From JAFGBI01 sp964480725 (GTDB taxonomy: Bacteria > Myxococcota_A > Polyangia > Polyangiales > Polyangiaceae), in assembly GCA_964480725.1 (NCBI GenBank), contig CAYZQO010000031.1, positions 3,132 to 67,131 on the forward strand: 64,000 nt of DNA. Direction: 5' to 3'. A program made the translations under genes and the position numbers. Shown one piece after another: positions 26,782-34,991 of this stretch (within the stretch, counting starts at the first letter, position 1; every line of letters begins with the position of its first letter). The notes below the pieces were generated by a model. The model saw only the letters and a list, made by a program, of their open reading frames with translations, searched no databases and was not told the DNA's origin.

Positions 26782-27048
26782 TCAAGCCTCCGGGTGCGAG
26801 AAGTACATCTGCTGGACCTGGACGCCATGGACCTTCCGCAGGGCGTCGCAGAGCGCCTCGATCGCCTTCACGGGTCCGATCGTCTCGAGCAGGATGAGGC
26901 CGTTCGGTCCGGCGATCTCGCCGGCGGCGTCGTGAAGCCCGAGGCGGGTGCGGATGCAGGCGCCGTGCTGGGTGAGCAGAGCTTGGACCTCGCCCGCGTT
27001 GGTCACGCGGTCGGTGATGTGGATCCCGACGATGATGTGGTCGTGCAT
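26782..27048 (-). CDS. TM1266-family iron-only hydrogenase system putative regulator
   Basis: An 88-aa ACT-like protein of the family regularly found beside [FeFe] hydrogenase maturases (TM1266 type; nickel-responsive-regulator C-terminal-like fold). It reads IIVGIHITDRVTNAGEVQALL, CIRTRLGLHDA and GLILLETIG, with the expected length. It has no DNA-binding domain, so if regulatory it acts through a partner or ligand. It starts the maturation part of the run, after a 102-bp gap with two hairpins, and its stop overlaps a possible TTG start of hydE. Confidence 0.88.
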   Translation of the reverse strand: MHDHIIVGIHITDRVTNAGEVQALLTQHGACIRTRLGLHDAAGEIAGPNGLILLETIGPVKAIEALCDALRKVHGVQVQQMYFSHPEA

Positions 27049-27080
27049 GGTTATCTCTGGGACGGTGTCGCTGGGGTAGG

Positions 27081-27131
27081 AGCGCCGGTGGTTCGGCGCT
27101 CGCGGGGTGCGGGCGCTGGGCGAACGCCCGC
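27081..27131. other. Two consecutive RNA hairpins between signalling and maturation genes
   Basis: AGCGCCG-GTGGTT-CGGCGCT (27081-27100) and GCGGGCG-N9-CGCCCGC (27109-27131) are both perfect 7-bp stems in the only large gap of the hydrogenase run. Neither has a U-tract, so attenuation, processing or transcript stabilisation is more likely than full termination. Confidence 0.45.
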
Positions 27132-27150
27132 GCCGTTGGCCGGGGAACGA

Positions 27151-28314
27151 CTAGGGGGTGGAGGCCGCCTCTTTCGCGAGGGTCACGGTGAAGGTGGTCC
27201 CTACGTCCGGCTCGCTCGCTACCCGGACCTCGCCCCGGTACAGGGCCGCGATCCGCTTGAGGATCGACAGCCCGAGGCCGCTGCCGAGGATGTTCTTGGT
27301 CTTCTCGTTGCGAATACGCACGAACTCACCGAAGAGCCGGCCACATTCGTCCGCGGTCATGCCGATGCCGGTGTCCTGGACCGCGACGGTCACGTGGCTC
27401 GTGCCGTCTCGGATCGACACCGTGACGGCGCCGCCGTCGCGATTGTACTTCACCGCGTTCGAGATCAGGTTGTTTAGCACGATGTCGATCTCGGAGGGGT
27501 CCGCGGCGAGCTCGAGCGCGGCGGGCGCGTCGAGGGAGAGCGACACCTGGCGGGCGTCCGCGGCGATGCGGACGGCGTCGAGGGCCAGCGCGGCGCGCGC
27601 GACCAGATCCACCGCCGTGAGGTTCCGCGGCCGCTCGCCCGACTCGATGCGCGTGAGGTCGAGCAGGTCGAAGATGAGCTTCCGCATCCCGTCGAGACGG
27701 AGCAGGCTCCTCTCCACCATCCGGGCTCGAGTCGGTGCGTCCGATCCGGTCCGCGGATCCTCCAGCAACCGGAGGTAGCCTTCGATGGCAGCCAGCGGGC
27801 TCTTCAGCTCGTGCGCCACCACGCTGATGAGCTGGAAGCGGAGCTGGTGCCGCTCCCGGGCCAGCTTCTGCGCCTGGCGCCGGAGCATCAGGTGGCGGGC
27901 CGCCTTGGTCACCGTCGCCTTGAGCTCGGCCGGGGTGAAGGGCTTGGCGAGGAAATCGTAGGCACCACGCTTGGTGGCGCTGATCGCCGTCTCGATGGAC
28001 GCGTAGGCGGTGATCATCACGGTGAGGACGTCCCCGTGACGCTCCTTGGTCACGATGTCGAGGACGTCGAGGCCCTGGATCCCCGGCAGCTTGTGATCCA
28101 AGAGCAGGAGATCGACGGGGCTCGTGCGCAGCACGTCGAGGGCCGCCTCCCCCGAGTCCACCGGGGTCACCGCGAAGCCGACGGTGCCTTCCACGTCCGG
28201 CAGGGCAGCAACGAAGCCGCGCAAGGTGCGCTCCACGCCGAGGCGCATGCCAGGCTCGTCATCGACCACCAGGACGCGGATGGTTTCCAGGGGGCTCTGC
28301 GGGTGCGGATCCAT
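27151..28314 (-). CDS. Receiver-histidine kinase hybrid (REC-HisKA-HATPase)
   Basis: A 387-aa soluble protein with an N-terminal receiver (about 12-135; VVDDEPG, LLLLDHKLPG, KPFTPAEL) joined by a coiled segment to a kinase core: H-box VVAHELKSPLAAI, N-box NNLISNAVKYN, DTGIGM and GSGLGLSI. A receiver in front of a kinase suggests that phosphorylation by another kinase controls its activity, as in phosphorelays. It lies in the [FeFe] hydrogenase run after a hydrogenase-like sensor kinase and a single-domain response regulator. No DNA-binding output protein is encoded nearby, so the target is not known. Confidence 0.9.
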   Translation of the reverse strand: MDPHPQSPLETIRVLVVDDEPGMRLGVERTLRGFVAALPDVEGTVGFAVTPVDSGEAALDVLRTSPVDLLLLDHKLPGIQGLDVLDIVTKERHGDVLTVMITAYASIETAISATKRGAYDFLAKPFTPAELKATVTKAARHLMLRRQAQKLARERHQLRFQLISVVAHELKSPLAAIEGYLRLLEDPRTGSDAPTRARMVERSLLRLDGMRKLIFDLLDLTRIESGERPRNLTAVDLVARAALALDAVRIAADARQVSLSLDAPAALELAADPSEIDIVLNNLISNAVKYNRDGGAVTVSIRDGTSHVTVAVQDTGIGMTADECGRLFGEFVRIRNEKTKNILGSGLGLSILKRIAALYRGEVRVASEPDVGTTFTVTLAKEAASTP

Positions 28315-28369
28315 GGGAGGCGGGGGGACCGGGCGCTGTCACGCCGCGGTCCGGGCGTGGGCGGTCGGC

Positions 28370-28774
28370 TCAGTGCTGCGGCTCCGGAAGCAGCCGCCGG
28401 AGCTCGCGCTCGAGCTGCTCGAAGCGGACGGGCTTGTTGAGGAGCGCGTCGGCGCGGATCCAGGACCGCTCCTCCCCGGTGGCGGCGTCGAAGGTGAGCC
28501 CGAGCTCGCTGGTGACGGCGGTGACCACGATCACGGGCACGTCGGCGTAGCGGCGCTTGACGTGATGCGCCAGCACGAAGCCGCTGTCCTCGTGCTCCAT
28601 CATCAGATCGACGACGGCGACGTCGGGGCGCTGGTGCTCCAAGATAGCCTCGGCGGCGTGCTGTCCGTCGGCCTCGATCACCTCGAAGCCGAGGCTCTTG
28701 AGCTGGATGGACATCTGGGCCAACAGGTCCACGTCGTCGTCAACCAGCAGGATGGATTTCCCTTGGTAGTTCAT
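28370..28774 (-). CDS. Single-domain response regulator in hydrogenase operon
   Basis: A 134-aa CheY-like receiver with acidic pocket LLVDDDVD, phospho-Asp in VAVVDLMMEHED, Thr in VIVVTAVTS and Lys in LLNKPVRFEQ. Its ATG lies 35 nt inside the 3' end of the sensor kinase gene upstream, so the two are tightly linked. It has no output domain and probably relays phosphate from the hydrogenase-like kinase to the receiver-kinase hybrid downstream. Confidence 0.88.
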   Translation of the reverse strand: MNYQGKSILLVDDDVDLLAQMSIQLKSLGFEVIEADGQHAAEAILEHQRPDVAVVDLMMEHEDSGFVLAHHVKRRYADVPVIVVTAVTSELGLTFDAATGEERSWIRADALLNKPVRFEQLERELRRLLPEPQH

Positions 28775-30818
28775 CGTCCGCTTCGCTCAGGGTGGGTGGG
28801 TCGTCGTCCCCGCGTCGGGGGAGCCGCACGGTGAAGGTCGAGCCGGTGGCGCCGACGCTCGGGTCATGGTTCGAGGTTACCTGGATGACACCACGGTGCA
28901 TCTTGACGATGCCATAGGTGACCGCGAGCCCGAGGCCCGTGCCCCTCCCCATCTGCTTGGTGGTGAAGAAGGGCTCGAAGATCTTGTGGATGTTTTCCAC
29001 CGGGATGCCGGTCCCCGTGTCCGACACCTCCAACACGGCCTCGCCGCCTCGCTCGCTCGTCCGCACCAGGAGGCGTCCCCCGTCGGGCATGGCTGCGACC
29101 GCGTTGGAAACCAAGTTCGTCACCACCTGTGCGATCTGATCGGGGTCGATCTCCGCGCGGAGCTGCGGGGTGGCGTGCTCGGTCGAAACGGCGACGGTCG
29201 GGGGGACGGCGAGCACCCCGAGGCAGTGGTCGACGAGCCGAGGGAAGTCGACGGACTGGCGGGCGACCTTGTTCCGGCGGGCGAAGTTGAGCAGCCCGCT
29301 CACGATCTTCTTGCAGCGATCCGCCTGCTCCACCACCATCTGGAGGTCCTCGCGGGAGCCATCCTGGGTCGCCTCCTCGAGGAGGTTGTGCGCGTACAGC
29401 AGCACCACCCCCAGGGGGTTGTTGATCTCGTGGGCGATCCCGGCGGCGAGCTGGCCCATGCTTGCCAGCCGCTCGGACTGCATCAACGCCTGCTGGGTGG
29501 TGGCGAGCTCCTGGTGGCTCGAGGCCAGGTCGCGGCAGGCCTCGTTGAGGCGCTCGATGGTGAAGGGCAGGCACATCTCCGGCTCGGCCAGGCCCTTGTG
29601 GATGGCCACCGCGTGCTCACGGCAGGTGTCGTAACCGCAGGCCCCGCAGTTGAGCTCATCGTCTGGCGAGTGTTTGCCGAGGCGGGCCAAAATCGCCTCG
29701 AGCTCCTCGGAGGAGGGGGCCGGGATGCGACGATCGCGGGCCAGGTAGTATCGCCCGAGGTCGATGTTCGTGAACCGATCCATCTTGGCGTGCCACCGGT
29801 TCAGGTTCAGCTCGTTGAACCGGTCGCGCGCGTAGGCGCTCACCCGGGCGCGTCGTCGGAACTGCGGCTCCTGGGTGAGCATGCCCGGGCCCATGATGCA
29901 GCCGTTGCAGCAGAGGACCTCGAGCAGCCGCGCGTCGAGCTCCCCCGCCGTGAAGTCGCGTACGGCGGTGACGAACTCGTTTCGACCGGCGGCGCTGACC
30001 ACCTTCGCCTGCAACAGATCCTCCTGGATGTCCGCGGCCTGCAGCATGCCACGGCTGATCGGGAAGAGCTGCCCGAGGCCCGGCTCGGGGGGATCGAAGT
30101 GCGATGGCTCCGCGGTTTCGAGCGTGATGTCGTGGGCTGAGAACATCCGCCAGAGCTCGGCGAAGGTGAGCGCCGCGTCGACCTCGCCCGCCAGCAGCGG
30201 ATCCGCCGCCTCCGCCTTCTTGCCGATGCAGGGGCCGACGAAGACAATGCGGAGCCTGGGGCCGTGGAGACGGCGCAGCACCCGCGCCATCGCGACCATG
30301 GGCGACACGATCGGCGCCAGCCGGGGAACCGCCTCGGGGTGGTAGCGCTCCACGAAGGCGACCAGCGCCGGGCAGGTCGTGGCGATCCACTGCTGCCCGT
30401 CGTCGCGGTGCAAGAGCTGCCGGTACCGGTCGGCCACCAGATCCGCCCCGAAGGCGACCTCGTTGACCAGATCGAACCCCAGCGCGCGCACGGCGCCCAC
30501 GAAGCTCCGATAATCGCTGCTGCCGAGCTCCGCTGGGAACGAGGGGGCCACGATCGCGGCCACGGGCGCGTCGGACGCGAGCAGCGCCTCCACCTCGTCG
30601 ACGCCGGAGCGGTACTGCTTGGCGTGCTGGCTGCACACGCGGACGCAGTTGCCGCAGCCAATGCAGCGGCTATCGACGACCTCGGCTTGACCGCCGCGGA
30701 TCCGGATGGCCTTGGCGGGGCACTCGCGCACGCAAGTGTAGCAGACCCGACAGCGCTCCGGGACCGTGCGCACCAGCGAGATGAACGCTGGCGCCGCCGC
30801 GGCGGTCGAACTCGTCAC
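28740..30818 (-). CDS. [FeFe]-hydrogenase-like domain fused to histidine kinase (putative H2/redox sensor)
   Basis: A 692-aa fusion without membrane segments. Order: two [4Fe-4S] ferredoxin motifs (CRVCYTCVRECP and CIGCGNCVRVCS, about 23-62), an [FeFe]-hydrogenase large-subunit domain (about 85-330), a four-Cys Fe-S domain (CGACGYDTC plus Cys415), HisKA with His463 (GIAHEINNPLG) and HATPase (NLVSNAVAAM, DTGTGIP, GTGLGLAV). The H-cluster motifs are altered: L1 is TTCP (about 147-150) instead of TSC(C/S)P, L2 is GPCIGKK (Cys197), L3 is LCCNGC (302-307) instead of a MACxxGC form. Enough Cys remain to hold an Fe-S or H-cluster-like centre, but turnover is doubtful. The GTG start overlaps the hydA stop (GTGA). 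Sensory [FeFe] hydrogenases exist as a family; sensing is inferred here. Confidence 0.9.
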   Translation of the reverse strand: MTSSTAAAAPAFISLVRTVPERCRVCYTCVRECPAKAIRIRGGQAEVVDSRCIGCGNCVRVCSQHAKQYRSGVDEVEALLASDAPVAAIVAPSFPAELGSSDYRSFVGAVRALGFDLVNEVAFGADLVADRYRQLLHRDDGQQWIATTCPALVAFVERYHPEAVPRLAPIVSPMVAMARVLRRLHGPRLRIVFVGPCIGKKAEAADPLLAGEVDAALTFAELWRMFSAHDITLETAEPSHFDPPEPGLGQLFPISRGMLQAADIQEDLLQAKVVSAAGRNEFVTAVRDFTAGELDARLLEVLCCNGCIMGPGMLTQEPQFRRRARVSAYARDRFNELNLNRWHAKMDRFTNIDLGRYYLARDRRIPAPSSEELEAILARLGKHSPDDELNCGACGYDTCREHAVAIHKGLAEPEMCLPFTIERLNEACRDLASSHQELATTQQALMQSERLASMGQLAAGIAHEINNPLGVVLLYAHNLLEEATQDGSREDLQMVVEQADRCKKIVSGLLNFARRNKVARQSVDFPRLVDHCLGVLAVPPTVAVSTEHATPQLRAEIDPDQIAQVVTNLVSNAVAAMPDGGRLLVRTSERGGEAVLEVSDTGTGIPVENIHKIFEPFFTTKQMGRGTGLGLAVTYGIVKMHRGVIQVTSNHDPSVGATGSTFTVRLPRRGDDDPPTLSEADDELPREIHPAG

Positions 30819-32536
30819 CGCAGGACCTCGCGGCGCTCGTAGTGGGTGTGGAGCAGCTCGTGACTGCGGTGGCTCAGGGGCTCGCCCAGGTACTGCGCGT
30901 AGAGTTCTCGGATGTACGGGTTCGCGTGCGCGGTGCGGAGCTCATCGTCACGATCGATGTCGTAGAGCGCCTTCAGGCGGGCACGAATCGCCTTAGCGTC
31001 TGCGTGGATGGGCTGTCCACCGCCGTTGATGCAGCCGCCGGGGCAGGTCATCACCTCGATGAAGTGGACGTCGCTGCGCCCGCGGTCGATCTGGTCGAGC
31101 AGCTCCCGTGCGTTCCCGAGCCCGCTGACCACGGCCACGCCGAGCTCGAGGCCCGCGACGGAAACGGTGAAGTGCTTCTGCCCCTCGAGCCCGCGGAGTT
31201 CCTTGATGGCCTTGACCGCCAGTTCCTCGCCGGTCAGAAGGTGGTGGGCGGTTCGGATCGCGGCCTCGGCGACGCCGCCGGAGGCCCCGAAAAGCTTGCC
31301 CGCACTGCTGCGCAGTCCGAAGGGGTTGTCCGGCGCCTCCGGTGCGAGGTTGGCGAGGTCGAGCCCGTAGACCTTGATCAGTCGCGCGAGCTCGCGGGTC
31401 GTCAGCACTGCGTCCACGTCGGCGACCCCGTCGGCGTGGACCATCGAGCCGCGACCGACCTCGAACTTCTTGGCGGTGCAGGGCATGATGGAGACGCTGA
31501 AGATCGAGCGCGGATCGAGGCTACGGCGCTCGGCCCAGTAGCTCTTGGTCATCGCGCCCAGCATCTGCTGCGGGCTCTTGCAGCTGGAGAGGTTGGGGAT
31601 CCGGTGGGGGTAGAACGTCTCCACGAACTTGACCCAGCCGGGCGAGCAGCTCGTCATCAGGGGCAAGGGGCCCCCGGACTTCACGCGCGCCACCAGCTCC
31701 GACGCCTCTTCCATCACCGTGAGGTCGGCGCCGAAGGAGGTATCGAAGACGGCGTCGAACCCCATGCGCCGCAGCGCCGCTACCAGCGCCCCAGCGGCGT
31801 CCACGCCCGGCTTGAGCCCGAATTCCTCCGCGATGGTGACGGAGATGCTCGGGGCGTGCTGGACAACCACCGTCCGCTTGGGATCGCGCAGCGCGTCGGT
31901 GACGAGCTTGGCGTGGGACTGCTCGTGCAGCGCCGCGGTGGGACAGACCAGGATGCACTGCCCACAGTTGATGCAGGAGGAGACGTTCAGACCCGTGTCG
32001 TAGGCGGTCCCGATCTTGGCCCGGCTGCCCCGGCCGATGAAGTCGATGGCCGCGACGCCCTGGATCTCCTCGCACACGCGGACGCACTTCCCGCACAGCA
32101 CGCACTTGGCCGGATCGCGCACCAAGGCGGGGCTGGAAAGGTCGAGGTGGTGCTGGTTCTTCTGGCCTGCATAGCGACGGTTGCGGACCCCGTAGCGCGC
32201 CGCCAGATCCTGCAGGTCGCAGGTGCCGTTGCGGACGCAGTACAGGCAGTCGTCCGGGTGGTTGGCGAGCAACAGCTCTATCATCGTCTTGCGGGCCCGT
32301 TGGGCCCGCGGCGAGTCGGTCCGGATCACCATGCCCGCGGCGACCGGTGCCGAGCAGGAGGGGACGAGGGAGCGGGCTCCGTCGACCTCCACCACGCACA
32401 TGCGGCAGGTGCCCGTGGGCGAGCGATCGCGCAGGTAGCAGAGGGTGGGGACGTGGATGCCGGCACGCTCGAGCGCCGTCAGGATGGTTTCGCCTTCCTG
32501 GGCCTGCACCGGCTGGTCGTTGACGGTGATCTGCAT
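30815..32536 (-). CDS. hydA: [FeFe] hydrogenase catalytic subunit HydA
   Basis: A 573-aa catalytic subunit of the four-accessory-cluster type. Ligands seen: [2Fe-2S] Cys33, 44, 47 and 61; His93-Cys97-Cys100-Cys106 for a His-ligated [4Fe-4S]; two ferredoxin clusters (Cys145-155 and Cys188-198); then the H-domain with L1 TSCSPGW (295-301), L2 MPCTAKKFE (351-359) and L3 EVMTCPGGCINGGGQP. The Ser in L1 is the form common in NAD(P)-linked multimeric enzymes. Three ATGs in a row stand at 32542, 32539 and 32536; the last is six bases from GAGG and was chosen. Downstream of hydC and hydB, it completes a trimeric, probably electron-bifurcating, cytoplasmic enzyme. Confidence 0.97.
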   Translation of the reverse strand: MQITVNDQPVQAQEGETILTALERAGIHVPTLCYLRDRSPTGTCRMCVVEVDGARSLVPSCSAPVAAGMVIRTDSPRAQRARKTMIELLLANHPDDCLYCVRNGTCDLQDLAARYGVRNRRYAGQKNQHHLDLSSPALVRDPAKCVLCGKCVRVCEEIQGVAAIDFIGRGSRAKIGTAYDTGLNVSSCINCGQCILVCPTAALHEQSHAKLVTDALRDPKRTVVVQHAPSISVTIAEEFGLKPGVDAAGALVAALRRMGFDAVFDTSFGADLTVMEEASELVARVKSGGPLPLMTSCSPGWVKFVETFYPHRIPNLSSCKSPQQMLGAMTKSYWAERRSLDPRSIFSVSIMPCTAKKFEVGRGSMVHADGVADVDAVLTTRELARLIKVYGLDLANLAPEAPDNPFGLRSSAGKLFGASGGVAEAAIRTAHHLLTGEELAVKAIKELRGLEGQKHFTVSVAGLELGVAVVSGLGNARELLDQIDRGRSDVHFIEVMTCPGGCINGGGQPIHADAKAIRARLKALYDIDRDDELRTAHANPYIRELYAQYLGEPLSHRSHELLHTHYERREVLR

Positions 32537-32550
32537 CATCATCCTCGCGT

Positions 32551-34494
32551 TCAAGCCACGATCACGGCGTCGTAGCGGCAGTTGTCGACGCAGGCGCCGC
32601 AGCGGATGCACTTCTCGTCCACGATGTGGTGGACGCTCCGCTGGGCACCCAGGATGGCGTCGGAGGGGCAGTCGCGCGCGCAGCGCGTGCAACCGTTGCA
32701 CTTTTCGGGGTCGATACTGTAGGTCAAGAGGCCCCGGCACACCCGCGCGGTGCAGTGGCGGTCGTAGACGTGGTCCTCGTACTCGTGACGGAACCAGCGC
32801 AGCGTGGAGAGCACCGGGTTCGGTGCCGACTGGCCCAGGCCGCACAGGCTGGTGTCACGGATCACCTCCGCCAATCGCTGCAGGTAGAGCACCCCCTGGA
32901 ACCGCTCGAGCGCGTCGGCGCCCTTTTCCCCGTGGCGTCCGCGGGTGATCATCTCCAGGATCTCGAGCATCCGGCGCGTCCCCTCGCGGCAGGGGATGCA
33001 CTTGCCGCAGCTCTCTCGCTGGATGAAGTCCATGAAGAACTTGGCGATCTCGACCATGCAGTTGTCCTCGTCCATGACGACGAGGCCGCCGGATCCCATC
33101 ATTGCTCCCACGGTCTTGAGGGACTCGTAGTCGATCTGGATGTCGAGCTCGCTCTCCGGGATGCAGCCACCGGAGGGCCCGCCGATCTGTACGGCCTTGA
33201 AGGCCTTCTCCCCCGGAACGCCGCCCGCGACGTCGAAGACGATCTGGCGGAGGCTGGTCCCCATCGCCACCTCGGCGAGCCCGGTGCGCACCACCTTCCC
33301 GGAGAGCGCGAACACCTTGGTGCCCTTCGATCCCTCGGTGCCGAGGGCGCAGAAGGCATCGGCGCCGAGGCCGACGATGCGCGGAACGTTGGCCAGGGTT
33401 TCCACGTTGTTCACCACCGTGGGCTTGCCGAAGAGCCCGCTCGCGGCCGGGAACGGTGGGCGCGGGGTGGGCATCCCGCGCTTGCCCTCGATGGACCGCA
33501 TCAGTGCCGTCTCCTCGCCGCAGACGAAGGCTCCGGCGCCCATCTTGATGATGACGTCCAGGGCGAAGCCGCTATCGAGGATGTTCTTGCCGAGCAGGCC
33601 CGCCGCCTGCGCCTGGGCGAGCGCCACCTCCAGCCGCGTGATGGCGAGCGGGTACTCGGCGCGGATGTAGACGTACGCCTTGCTCGCGCCGAGGGCGTAG
33701 GCGGCGAGCGCCATGCCCTCGAGCAGGCGGTGCGGGTCGCCCTCGATGACGGCCCGATCCATGAACGCGCCCGGGTCGCCCTCGTCGGCGTTGCAGATGA
33801 GATACTTCTGGTCGGCGCCCTGCGCCGCGGCGAGTTGCCATTTCTTGGCGGTGGGGAAGCCACCGCCGCCGCGCCCGCGGAGTCCGGACGCGAGCACCAG
33901 ATCCCGGATCTCCGTCGGCGTGCGGGTTGTCAGCGCCGCGGCGAGGGCCGCGTAGCCGCCCCGCCCCACGTAAGCCTCGAAGGACCCGGGATCGATGATC
34001 CCGCAGTTCTCCAGGACCCACCGGGTCTGGCTGCGGAAGAACGGCAAGTCGTCCAGGTACGGCACCCGCGGCCACTCGAGGCCCGCCGACTGGCGAAACT
34101 GCCCGATGGCGTGCGGTCGCGGCACCTCGCCCTCGAAGAGGGCCTCCAGGACCTCGGGCACGAGATCGGCCGTCACCCGCGCGCAACAGAGGCGCGGGCG
34201 CCCCGGGGCCTCGAAGTCCACCAGGGGCTCCGCGGAGCAGATCCCGATGCACCCGACCTCGATCACCCGCGCCTCCAGGCCTCGCTCGGCCAGGAACGCG
34301 AGGATCGCCGCCTTGGTCTGGGCGGCGCCGGCGCCGAGGCCGCAGGTCCCCGCGCCGACGTAGATGGTCGTCCGCTCCGGCACCTCGGCGACCGGTCGCG
34401 ACGGGTCGGGCCAGACGTGGTCCGGCTGGCGCCGACGGAGAAAGGCGAGGAGGGCTTCCGAGGGCGCGGTCGGCTCCGGCCAGCAGTGGCTCAC
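32551..34494 (-). CDS. hydB: NAD-linked [FeFe] hydrogenase subunit HydB (NuoF-like)
   Basis: A 647-aa flavoprotein subunit that exchanges electrons with NAD(H). The N-terminal thioredoxin-like domain (about 40-130) has GTCGLGAGA and GCIGICS, three cysteines, a pattern seen in this subfamily. The NADH/FMN domain follows with GRGGGGFPTAKKW and NADEGDPGAFMDR, then an SLBB segment and the NuoF [4Fe-4S] motif SCGKCIPCREG. A C-terminal ferredoxin extension adds two clusters (CNGCTRCARDCP, CIRCGACVDNC). This extension separates HydB from complex I NuoF. GTG start overlaps the hydC stop (GTGA); hydA starts 14 bp after its stop. Confidence 0.96.
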   Translation of the reverse strand: MSHCWPEPTAPSEALLAFLRRRQPDHVWPDPSRPVAEVPERTTIYVGAGTCGLGAGAAQTKAAILAFLAERGLEARVIEVGCIGICSAEPLVDFEAPGRPRLCCARVTADLVPEVLEALFEGEVPRPHAIGQFRQSAGLEWPRVPYLDDLPFFRSQTRWVLENCGIIDPGSFEAYVGRGGYAALAAALTTRTPTEIRDLVLASGLRGRGGGGFPTAKKWQLAAAQGADQKYLICNADEGDPGAFMDRAVIEGDPHRLLEGMALAAYALGASKAYVYIRAEYPLAITRLEVALAQAQAAGLLGKNILDSGFALDVIIKMGAGAFVCGEETALMRSIEGKRGMPTPRPPFPAASGLFGKPTVVNNVETLANVPRIVGLGADAFCALGTEGSKGTKVFALSGKVVRTGLAEVAMGTSLRQIVFDVAGGVPGEKAFKAVQIGGPSGGCIPESELDIQIDYESLKTVGAMMGSGGLVVMDEDNCMVEIAKFFMDFIQRESCGKCIPCREGTRRMLEILEMITRGRHGEKGADALERFQGVLYLQRLAEVIRDTSLCGLGQSAPNPVLSTLRWFRHEYEDHVYDRHCTARVCRGLLTYSIDPEKCNGCTRCARDCPSDAILGAQRSVHHIVDEKCIRCGACVDNCRYDAVIVA

Positions 34495-34991
34495 GGCTGC
34501 GCCTCCTTCGCCGCGCGGTCCGCGGCGTCCCGATTGCGGTAGATGGCGAGGATCTTGGGGAGCTGCTTGGTGGTGACCCCCGCGTGAAACTCACCGTTCA
34601 CGCTGATCACGGGGGCCAGCCCGCAGGCCCCGATGCAGGCGACGACCTCGACGCTGAAGAGCCCGTCGCGCGTGGTCTGTCCGGGGCTCACCTTGAGCAG
34701 CTTGCAGAGGCTCTCCATCACCGCGAGCGACCCCTTGACGTGGCAAGCGGTGCCCCGACAGACCTGGATGTGGTAGCGGCCGAGCCGCTCGAACCGGAAC
34801 TGGTTGTAGAAGGTAGCCACCCCGTAGATCTTCGACGCGGGCAGCTCGAGGTGTTGACCGATCCGTTCGATCGCCTCGCGAGAGATGTAGCCTTCGGCGC
34901 GCTGGACCTCCTGCAGAAGGGGGATGAGCGCGTCGCGACGGGCGCGGGGGAAGCCCTCGAGAATAGCGGGGAGCGTCACTTCATTCCTCAC
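34491..34991 (-). CDS. hydC: [FeFe] hydrogenase subunit HydC (NuoE-like)
   Basis: A 166-aa [2Fe-2S] protein of the NuoE/HydC family. The four ligand cysteines are in VCRGTACH and VACIGACG, and the helical N-terminus holds KIYGVATFYNQF. It passes electrons to HydB in the trimeric enzyme. Its start lies 11 nt inside the 3' end of rex, and its stop overlaps the hydB start, so rex-hydC-hydB is one coupled unit. Confidence 0.95.
   Translation of the reverse strand: MRNEVTLPAILEGFPRARRDALIPLLQEVQRAEGYISREAIERIGQHLELPASKIYGVATFYNQFRFERLGRYHIQVCRGTACHVKGSLAVMESLCKLLKVSPGQTTRDGLFSVEVVACIGACGLAPVISVNGEFHAGVTTKQLPKILAIYRNRDAADRAAKEAQP

Noticed and set aside
30842..34542. Long plus-strand open frames opposite hydA and hydB
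   Set aside because: Both are shadows of genes with many conserved motifs on the minus strand.
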